Source: WHSM01 sp050701635
GTDB lineage: Bacteria > Actinomycetota > Actinomycetes > Mycobacteriales > Micromonosporaceae
Direction of reading: 5' to 3'
Assembly: GCA_050701635.1 (NCBI GenBank)
Contig: JBOGDF010000212.1
Location: forward strand, 1 to 9,769
Length of the DNA stretch: 9,769 nucleotides
In this document: piece by piece, positions 1 to 5,554 of the stretch
Position numbering within the stretch: the first letter of the stretch is position 1
Layout of the letters: each line of letters starts with the position of its first letter
Notes under the pieces: model-generated
Databases searched by the model: none
What the model was told of the DNA's origin: nothing
Seen by the model: only the letters and a program-made list of their open reading frames with translations
Position numbers and translations under genes: made by a program

Positions 1-600
1 GTGCACCACACCGCCGACGGGTACGGCTGGCTGCTCGGCGACGACGGCAGCGGCTACTGGCTGGGACGCGAGGCGGTACGCGCCACCCTGCGCGCGCTGG
101 ACCTGCGGCAACCGCCCGGGGCGCTGGCCCGCGGCGTGCTGGACTCGCTGCTCGGCACCGTGTCGGCGGGCGCGTACCGGTCGCTCGTGGACGGCGACCG
201 CACGACCTGCATCCGGCTGCACGGAGCCCTGGTGAACCGGATCTACCAGCGGCCGCCGACCTGGCTGGCCGAGCTGGCACCGCTGGTCACCGCGGCGTAC
301 CGGCAGGGCGATCAGGCGGCGAAGGCGATCACCGCACGCGCGGTGCAGCTGCTGGCCGACACCGTGGCGGGGGTACGCACGCCCGAGGAGGACACGCCGA
401 TCGTGCTCGCGGGCGGGGTGCTCGCCGAATCACCGGTGGGGCCGGCGCTGCGTACGCTGCTCGGCACCCGGTACGCCGGCCCGATCACCACCGCCCGGGA
501 CGGCTCGGCCGGCTCGGCCTGGCTGGCACTGACCCGGCTCGACCGCCACGACGCCACCGACGCCAGCCACCGGCGGCTGATGGAAACGTCCGTGCCGTGA
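1..600 (+). CDS. BadF/BadG/BcrA/BcrD-family sugar kinase, N-acetylglucosamine kinase-like (C-terminal part, cut by window edge)
   Basis: This is the C-terminal 199 residues of an ASKHA-fold ATPase of the BadF/BcrA family, which includes N-acetylglucosamine kinases. These enzymes use ATP to phosphorylate amino sugars in the cytoplasm. The best signature is GWLLGDDGSGYWLGRE (residues 9-24), the family's glycine-rich GDEGSGYxxGR block that normally lies near the middle of a protein of about 300-330 residues. A second block, PIVLAGGVL (133-141), fits the adenosine-binding motif. The GTG at base 1 should be read as an internal valine codon rather than a start, since the N-terminal phosphate motifs are missing, so about 120 residues lie outside the window. 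The stop overlaps the next gene by GTGA, which suggests translational coupling with the SIS-domain regulator and supports an amino-sugar role. Exact substrate (GlcNAc, MurNAc, glucosamine) cannot be told from sequence. Confidence 0.85.
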   Translation: MHHTADGYGWLLGDDGSGYWLGREAVRATLRALDLRQPPGALARGVLDSLLGTVSAGAYRSLVDGDRTTCIRLHGALVNRIYQRPPTWLAELAPLVTAAYRQGDQAAKAITARAVQLLADTVAGVRTPEEDTPIVLAGGVLAESPVGPALRTLLGTRYAGPITTARDGSAGSAWLALTRLDRHDATDASHRRLMETSVP

Positions 601-1595
601 CCTCGAGACAGGACCCGCCCATGCGCCTCACTCCGCCCGCCAGCGGCGGTGCCCGTCAGATCGCCGAAGCCGGCGACATCGCCGACCGGGTACGCAGCCT
701 GCTCCCCCGGCTCACCGGTGCGCTGCGCCGCGTGGCGGAGACCGTACTGGTCGAGCCGGAGGTCGCCGCCGAGCTGTCCACCGCCGCCCTGGCCACGCGC
801 GCCGGAGTGTCCCAGGCGACCGTCACCCGGTTCGCCCAGTCGCTCGGCCTGGCCAGCCACCAGCAGCTCCGGATCGCGCTCGCCGCCCAGCTGGGGCGCG
901 CCGCGATACCGGGCTGGAGCGCCGATCTCGGCACCCACATCGGCAACGACGACAGCATCGACCAGGTGATCAGCGTGGTCGCCGGGGCGGACGTACGGGC
1001 GATCCAGCAGACCGCCGAGCAGCTCGACCGGCAGGTGCTGCACCGCGCCAGCCAGGCGATCGCCGGGGCGCGCCGCGTCGACGTGTACGGCGTCGGCGGC
1101 AGCGCCACCACGGCGCAGGAGCTGGAGGGGCGGCTGTTCCGGATCGGCGTACAGATCCGGGCGTACCCGGAGGTGCACGCCGCCGCCACCTCCGCGTCGC
1201 TGCTGACCGGCGAGGACGTCGCCGTCGGATTCTCGCACTCCGGGACCACCGCCGAGACTCTGGAGCCGCTCGCGCTAGCCCGGTCCCGCGGCGCGACCAC
1301 GATCGCGATCACCAGCGATCCGCGCTCGGCGCTCGCGGCGGCGGCCGATCTCGTACTAACCACGGTGGTGCTGGAAACCTCGTTCCGCAGCGGCGACCTG
1401 TCGGCCCGCCATTCGCAGCTGGTGGTCGCCGACTGCCTCTACATCCGGGTCGCCCAGCTGACCTCCGAGCGGGCCAGCGCCTGCATCGCGCTGACCGGGC
1501 ACATCGCCGCCACCCACGCGGTCGGGCCCCGCCGAGGGCACCGCCCGGCGCCGGTCACCGTACCCGGCGGTCGATCCGCTCCACGAACTCGGTGA
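597..1595 (+). CDS. MurR/RpiR-family transcriptional regulator (HTH plus SIS domain)
   Basis: This is a DNA-binding regulator that senses a phosphosugar. Residues about 27-100 form the HTH_6 domain, with the helix-turn-helix around residues 63-84 (ATRAGVSQATVTRFAQSLG). Residues about 150-280 form a SIS domain, with the phosphosugar-binding block GFSHSGTTAET at 211-221. Members such as MurR and RpiR repress catabolic genes for MurNAc-6-P or pentose phosphates; the adjacent kinase makes an amino-sugar phosphate the likely ligand (inference). Two starts are possible. GTG at 597 overlaps the kinase stop as GTGA. ATG at 621 has AGGA at 610-613, seven bases upstream, and would give 324 residues. 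The C-terminal tail beyond the SIS domain (from about residue 305) is Arg/Pro/Gly-rich and its last 41 bp are antisense to the end of the hydrolase gene. GC3 drops sharply there, suggesting a read-through extension. Confidence 0.9.
   Translation: MTSRQDPPMRLTPPASGGARQIAEAGDIADRVRSLLPRLTGALRRVAETVLVEPEVAAELSTAALATRAGVSQATVTRFAQSLGLASHQQLRIALAAQLGRAAIPGWSADLGTHIGNDDSIDQVISVVAGADVRAIQQTAEQLDRQVLHRASQAIAGARRVDVYGVGGSATTAQELEGRLFRIGVQIRAYPEVHAAATSASLLTGEDVAVGFSHSGTTAETLEPLALARSRGATTIAITSDPRSALAAAADLVLTTVVLETSFRSGDLSARHSQLVVADCLYIRVAQLTSERASACIALTGHIAATHAVGPRRGHRPAPVTVPGGRSAPRTR
610..613 (+). promoter_or_regulatory. Candidate ribosome-binding site for an ATG start at 621
   Basis: AGGA lies seven bases before the in-frame ATG at 621. 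The GTG at 597 has no comparable site, only GGA about 12 bases upstream within the kinase gene. If this site is used, the regulator begins at 621; if coupling through GTGA dominates, it begins at 597. Confidence 0.4.
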
Positions 1596-2436
1596 CCATG
1601 TCCGCGACCGTGTCCGGCTGGATCAGCGGGAGCCAGTGCTTGGCGTCGACCAGCCGCAGCGTCAGGTCGGGCACCCAACGCTCCAGCCCCTCCTGGAAGT
1701 GCGGCAGCAGGTAGTGGTCGCCGGTCGGCTGGATCACCTGCACCGGCAGATGGGCGTACCGCTGGCGGGGGTGGAGTAGCCGCGGCAGCACGTTCGCCCG
1801 GTAGAGCCGCACCCCGTGCGACGCGTCGGCGGCCAGGGTCGGCGCCGGATGCCCGGGCCGCGCCGGTACGTCCTCCAGCCGCCGCAGCACCCGGTGCCAC
1901 CGCCGGGCCAGCCCGAACCGCCACACCGCGGGCGCCGCGACGGGCAGGTGGAACGCGCCGACGTACCACGAGTGCAGCAGTTGGCGCAGCAGCTGGCGGC
2001 GGCCGGGCCAGCTGTCGGTACGCTCCCGGATCCAGTGGCCCACATGATCCAGACACACCCCGGCGATCGCGGTGTACGAGGCGATCCGGCGTTCCGCGCC
2101 CGGCTCGGTGACCGGTTCCCAGCTCTGGATCGCGCCCCAGTCGTGGCCCACCAGATGCACCGGCGCGTCCGGGCTCACCGCGTCGATCACGGCGTGCAGG
2201 TCCCGCGTGAGCCACTCCAGCCGGTACGCCGCCGTCGCCCGCGGCGTGTCCGAGGCGCCCGCCCCGCGTACGTCGTAGCGCACCACGTGGTACGCCTCGG
2301 CGAGCCGCGGCACCACGCTCTCCCACATCGCGTGGGTATCCGGGTAGCCGTGGACCAGGACCACGGTGGGCGCCGCCGGGTCGCCCTGCTCGTACACCGC
2401 CAACCGCAGCTGCGCGCCCTGCACGTACCGCATCAT
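1555..2436 (-). CDS. Alpha/beta hydrolase, EphD-like epoxide hydrolase
   Basis: A 293-residue cytoplasmic alpha/beta-hydrolase with the residues expected of an epoxide hydrolase, an enzyme that opens epoxides to diols. HGYP at 29-32 is the oxyanion-hole motif. GHDWGA at 97-102 gives Asp99 as nucleophile (epoxide hydrolase or haloalkane dehalogenase type, not a serine hydrolase). Asp240 (PTGDHY) is the likely acid and His267 (AKHW) the base. Two lid tyrosines are visible, Tyr158 (SWYVG) and Tyr212 (LYRAN), as in true epoxide hydrolases. The sequence most resembles my memory of the N-terminal half of mycobacterial EphD, which continues into a short-chain dehydrogenase; here that second domain is absent. 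Two consecutive ATG codons open the gene and no Shine-Dalgarno is visible. A TAATAT box six bases upstream suggests leaderless transcription. The 3' end overlaps the convergent regulator by 41 bp. Natural substrate is unknown. Confidence 0.88.
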   Translation of the reverse strand: MMRYVQGAQLRLAVYEQGDPAAPTVVLVHGYPDTHAMWESVVPRLAEAYHVVRYDVRGAGASDTPRATAAYRLEWLTRDLHAVIDAVSPDAPVHLVGHDWGAIQSWEPVTEPGAERRIASYTAIAGVCLDHVGHWIRERTDSWPGRRQLLRQLLHSWYVGAFHLPVAAPAVWRFGLARRWHRVLRRLEDVPARPGHPAPTLAADASHGVRLYRANVLPRLLHPRQRYAHLPVQVIQPTGDHYLLPHFQEGLERWVPDLTLRLVDAKHWLPLIQPDTVADMVTEFVERIDRRVR

Positions 2437-2442
2437 GACGGC

Positions 2443-2448
2443 ATATTA
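2443..2448 (-). promoter_or_regulatory. Candidate -10 box (TAATAT) for a leaderless hydrolase mRNA
   Basis: On the minus strand TAATAT fits the TANNNT pattern of actinobacterial -10 boxes. It is followed by six bases and then the ATG at 2436, so transcription would begin at or beside the start codon. No good -35 box is seen 17-18 bases upstream. The lack of a Shine-Dalgarno sequence agrees with a leaderless start, but this is a short match in a small AT-rich patch. Confidence 0.4.
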
Positions 2449-2458
2449 CCGCGAGTAA
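2446..2458. promoter_or_regulatory. Inverted repeat TTAC-N5-GTAA, possible operator
   Basis: TTACCGCGAGTAA has matching TTAC/GTAA arms around five bases. It overlaps the candidate -10 box of the hydrolase, where a bound repressor would block transcription. Short TTAC/GTAA dyads occur in TetR-type operators, but no TetR gene is in the window, so the role is inference. Confidence 0.3.
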
Positions 2459-2483
2459 GTTCAGCCGTGGATCGGGGAACGAA

Positions 2484-2509
2484 AGAGGGGCCGCTCGCGC
2501 GGCCCCTCT
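2484..2509 (-). terminator. Rho-independent-type hairpin after the Asp-box protein gene
   Basis: A perfect 11-bp stem (AGAGGGGCCGC paired with GCGGCCCCTCT) closes a four-base TCGC loop, 22 bases after the stop of the secreted propeller gene. An outer GATCG (2470-2474)/CGATC (2511-2515) pairing may extend it. On the minus strand only a short TTCGTT follows instead of a long U-tract, which is common for actinobacterial terminators. It separates this gene from the downstream hydrolase, so the hydrolase probably has its own promoter. Confidence 0.75.
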
Positions 2510-2531
2510 CCGATCGTGCGTACGCCGGACG

Positions 2532-5354
2532 CTAGGTCCCGAGCGACAGCTTCCAGGCGCTCAGACCGTGCGAAGCGGCGTACAGGATCCGCTGGCCCGG
2601 CAGGATCGTCAGGCCGGCCACCTCGACGTGCGGCATCCCGGTGGCCGCCTCGGTCCAACTGGTGCTGCCCGCCGCGAGGCGGAGCACACCGAAGTCGGTG
2701 GAGGCGTAGAGGTCACCGGTCACGTCGTCCCGTACCAGGTCGGTGACCGGCTGGTCGCCGAAGTCGTACGAGCGGTCCACCCAGGTGGAGTTGCCGCTCG
2801 CCGGGTCGAACGTCACCTCGAACACGTGACCCGGGGTACCGGGCGTGTTCACGTCGAACCCGCTGTACGAGATCCACGCGTGGTTGCCGTTCGCCGGGTC
2901 GACGTAGATGCTGCTGACGAACCGGTTGGGCGTGGTCGCGTCGTCGTCGAGCCGGGTCCACGACACCGCGGCGGCGTCGTCGGCGTCGACGTTGCGGGAG
3001 ATGAACACCCGGCCGGTGGTGGTCGCCGACCACGCCGTCGAGGTGTCCGCGGTGGTCCGCTCCACCGCCGCCACGGCGCCGCCGTTGCGGTTACCCCAGA
3101 ACACGTCGGTCAACCGGTTGCCGCCGAGCTCCGCCCAGTCGCCACAGGTGTCCTCGAACGTGCCGGTCCAGGTGTTGCAGATCCGGTTGGCCTCTTCCAG
3201 GCTGCGGTCGCCGAGCCCGAAGGTCTTGGTCCGGTACGCGGTGCGCCCGGTGCCGACGAACATGGTGCCGCTGACCTTCGGGTCGCTGATGATCGGCGAG
3301 TAGAACTGGGATCCGGGGTGCCCGTAGATCGGGTCCGCGGTCCAGATCCAGCTGCCGATGTCACCGGCCTCGAAGTTCACCTCGGGGCTCGCGTCGAAGA
3401 AGCTGTGGAACCGGAAGTCCTTCTTCGACACGTCGTACCCGGACTGGCCACCGTCACCGATCATGGTGTTGGTCCAGGTGGTGGTGTTGTCGTTCTCCCA
3501 GGTGCCGTTGTCCTGGGTGCCGCCCTGCAGCTCGGTCGGGTCGTGCGGGCTGACCGACAGGCTCATGAACTGCAGCGTGGAGAGCCCCTCGTTGACCCCG
3601 GTCAGCTTCGACGGGATCCGGGAGAGCATCTGCTTGCAGCGCTCCAGCTTGGCGGGCGTGTTCAGGTTGCGGGACGGGTCGTCACACCAGCTCGAGCGGT
3701 CCACGAACTGACCGCTGGAGCGCATCACGCCACCGTCGTTGGTCTCGAAGAACTGGAACGGGTTGTTCGGGTTGGTGACCAGGTCGTGCTGGTCGGGGTG
3801 CAGACCGTTCGGGTGCACCGGGTCGGTGCCGTCGAAGGTCATGTCGGTCCCGCTGACACCCGCGTCGGTGGAGAGCACCACGGCCCGCTTGTTGGCGATC
3901 GTCTCGCCGTAGGCGTACGAGCCGCCCGCGTACACCATGTCGGGGTGTCCTTCGGGGGTGTAGACGAACTCGTCGTACCAGCACTGGCCGCCGCACAGGT
4001 TGTACCAGGCGTACCCGGTGTCGGCGACGTTGGCGCTGGTCAGGTCGGTGAACGTGGGAGTCCCGCTGGCCACGTCGTCGCTGCGGAACAGCCGGGAGTA
4101 CGGGTTGCCGTTGTTGCCCTCGAACACGTACATCCGGGTCTTGCCGTTGGGCAGCTTCGCCACGTCGAACGCCGGGCGGGTGGTGAACAGCGCCGGGTTC
4201 AGCGACGTCTTGATCTGGCTCCAGGTGGCGCCGCCGTCGTTGGACCGCCAGATCCCGCGGGCGTACGACGAGGCGTACACGGTGTTCGGGTCGCTCGGGT
4301 CCAGGTCGACGTTGCGTACGCCGCGCGGCGAGCACACCGCCTGGTTGGCGAACTCGGCCGAGCTGCCGCTGCACTGCGACGCGTCGGTCGAGCCGTTGTG
4401 GATGAACGCCCAGTTCTGGCCGCCGTCGGTGGACTTGTAGAGGCCCCACTTGGCGGCGTCCGGCACCGGCCTGGTGACGCCGGTGCAGCACACGCTGGAC
4501 ATGCCGCGCAGCGCGGTGGTGGTGCCGACGTACAGCGTCTTCGGGTCACCGGGCTTGATCACGACCTCGCCGATGCCCTTGCCGCCGAGCGCGGACTTGC
4601 CGAGCGGGCCGGACCAGCTCTTGCCGGCGTCGGTGGACTTGTAGAGGCCGACGCCCGCCGCACAGCCGGAGCCGCAGGCGTTCGCTTCGCCCGTACCCAC
4701 GTAAATGGTTCGTCCGGTCTTGTCGTTGCGGTCGACCGTGACACTGCCGGCGGCGTTGATGCCGAACGGCCCGCCCTGGTACTTCCAGGCGGGGCTACGC
4801 GCCAACAGGTTGTCGGTACGCCACACGCCGCCGCCGGCCGGGGTGATCCACGCCCGGCAGTCACCGGGGTTGCACACCGGGCTGACCGCGATCGAGGTGG
4901 TACGGCCGCCGGCCACGTACTCGTTGGGAACGTAGTTGGACGCGTTGCGGAACTCGGTCTTCGGGTAGAGCGCGCGGCTCGGGCCGACCTTGCTCCAGCC
5001 GCCCTTGCCGCTGGCGCCACCGACGTACGGGCGCTTCTTCGCCTTCGCGTAGCTCGACTTGGCGCGGTCCATCTCCGCGATCGTGATGGTGTTGCCGGGG
5101 TACGCGCGCTCCGTGAACTCCGCATCGGCGGCCGACCCCGGGCCCTCCGGCGACATGCCGGCGTTACCCGGCACCGCCTTGCGCAGGTCTTCCAGGTGCG
5201 CACCGAGCGCGGTCGGCAGCTCGCCGTCACCGCGGGCCGTCCTGGCCGGCGCCGCGCCGTCAAGATTGGACACCACGGCACCTGCCGACACCGCAAGAAT
5301 GCCAATCGCCACGCCCACCAGGGCGTGGCGATATCTACCGATGATCCGCTTCAT
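2532..5354 (-). CDS. Secreted Asp-box (BNR) beta-propeller protein, glycoside-hydrolase-like
   Basis: A 940-residue exported protein. ATG at 5354 is chosen over an upstream in-frame codon at 5432 because GGGAGGA (5368-5362) lies eight bases before it and a signal peptide starts there: basic MKRIIGRYRH, a hydrophobic stretch at about 11-28, and a possible cleavage after AGA at residue 26. Asp-box motifs (S/T-x-D-x-G-x-x-W) appear at 240-247 (STDAGKSW), 308-315 (STDGGQNW), 371-378 (SNDGGATW), and in a weaker form near 538-544 (TNDGGVM). These mark beta-propeller blades as in BNR/VPS10/GH74-type proteins. Fourteen cysteines fall in seven close pairs, fitting disulfides outside the cell. The protein ends in a typical propeller strand, with no membrane anchor or sorting signal. 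Homologues are often labelled sialidase or glycosyl hydrolase, but no FRIP sialidase motif or catalytic set is evident. It may act on, or simply bind, extracellular polysaccharide; the substrate is unknown. Confidence 0.85.
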   Translation of the reverse strand: MKRIIGRYRHALVGVAIGILAVSAGAVVSNLDGAAPARTARGDGELPTALGAHLEDLRKAVPGNAGMSPEGPGSAADAEFTERAYPGNTITIAEMDRAKSSYAKAKKRPYVGGASGKGGWSKVGPSRALYPKTEFRNASNYVPNEYVAGGRTTSIAVSPVCNPGDCRAWITPAGGGVWRTDNLLARSPAWKYQGGPFGINAAGSVTVDRNDKTGRTIYVGTGEANACGSGCAAGVGLYKSTDAGKSWSGPLGKSALGGKGIGEVVIKPGDPKTLYVGTTTALRGMSSVCCTGVTRPVPDAAKWGLYKSTDGGQNWAFIHNGSTDASQCSGSSAEFANQAVCSPRGVRNVDLDPSDPNTVYASSYARGIWRSNDGGATWSQIKTSLNPALFTTRPAFDVAKLPNGKTRMYVFEGNNGNPYSRLFRSDDVASGTPTFTDLTSANVADTGYAWYNLCGGQCWYDEFVYTPEGHPDMVYAGGSYAYGETIANKRAVVLSTDAGVSGTDMTFDGTDPVHPNGLHPDQHDLVTNPNNPFQFFETNDGGVMRSSGQFVDRSSWCDDPSRNLNTPAKLERCKQMLSRIPSKLTGVNEGLSTLQFMSLSVSPHDPTELQGGTQDNGTWENDNTTTWTNTMIGDGGQSGYDVSKKDFRFHSFFDASPEVNFEAGDIGSWIWTADPIYGHPGSQFYSPIISDPKVSGTMFVGTGRTAYRTKTFGLGDRSLEEANRICNTWTGTFEDTCGDWAELGGNRLTDVFWGNRNGGAVAAVERTTADTSTAWSATTTGRVFISRNVDADDAAAVSWTRLDDDATTPNRFVSSIYVDPANGNHAWISYSGFDVNTPGTPGHVFEVTFDPASGNSTWVDRSYDFGDQPVTDLVRDDVTGDLYASTDFGVLRLAAGSTSWTEAATGMPHVEVAGLTILPGQRILYAASHGLSAWKLSLGT

Positions 5355-5554
5355 CAAACGTTCCTCCCGAACCGGCTCCGTTGCCGCGGCGCTAGGGGGG
5401 AAAGCACCGCCGGAAGCTCCACCCCGCGACATTTCCAGCCGGAGCCCGCCCGGGCAATACTGAGATCGTCTTCAATCCCCCTACAGGCACAAGGAAGCGG
5501 GCTAACCCTCAAACCGGGACGTCGGCATTGTCCATCGTGCGTCTGCGAAATCGG
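5355..5554. other. Intergenic gap expected to hold the propeller-gene promoter
   Basis: Two hundred bases separate the stop of the molybdopterin enzyme from the start of the secreted protein. The part at 5461-5560 is relatively AT-rich for this genome, as expected of a promoter region. I cannot pick a convincing -35/-10 pair, and I see no strong terminator hairpin for the upstream gene. No ORF of note lies here. Confidence 0.4.
5362..5368 (-). promoter_or_regulatory. Strong ribosome-binding site fixing the start at 5354
   Basis: GGGAGGA on the minus strand sits eight bases before the ATG at 5354. It decides the start in favour of a signal peptide that begins immediately, against a 26-residue N-terminal extension that would bury it. 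Confidence 0.8.

Noticed and set aside
597..2436. Kinase, regulator and hydrolase as one metabolic unit
   Set aside because: The hydrolase is convergent to the regulator and probably has its own promoter, so contiguity alone does not support a shared pathway.
3609..3620. SRIP sequence in the propeller protein as a sialidase FRIP motif
   Set aside because: It lies near residue 580, mid-protein and outside an N-terminal catalytic arginine context, in a Ser-Arg-Ile-Pro-Ser-Lys setting unlike that of sialidases.
5355..5432. 26-residue N-terminal extension of the propeller protein
   Set aside because: It would bury the signal peptide and has no ribosome-binding site, while ATG 5354 has GGGAGGA at the right distance.
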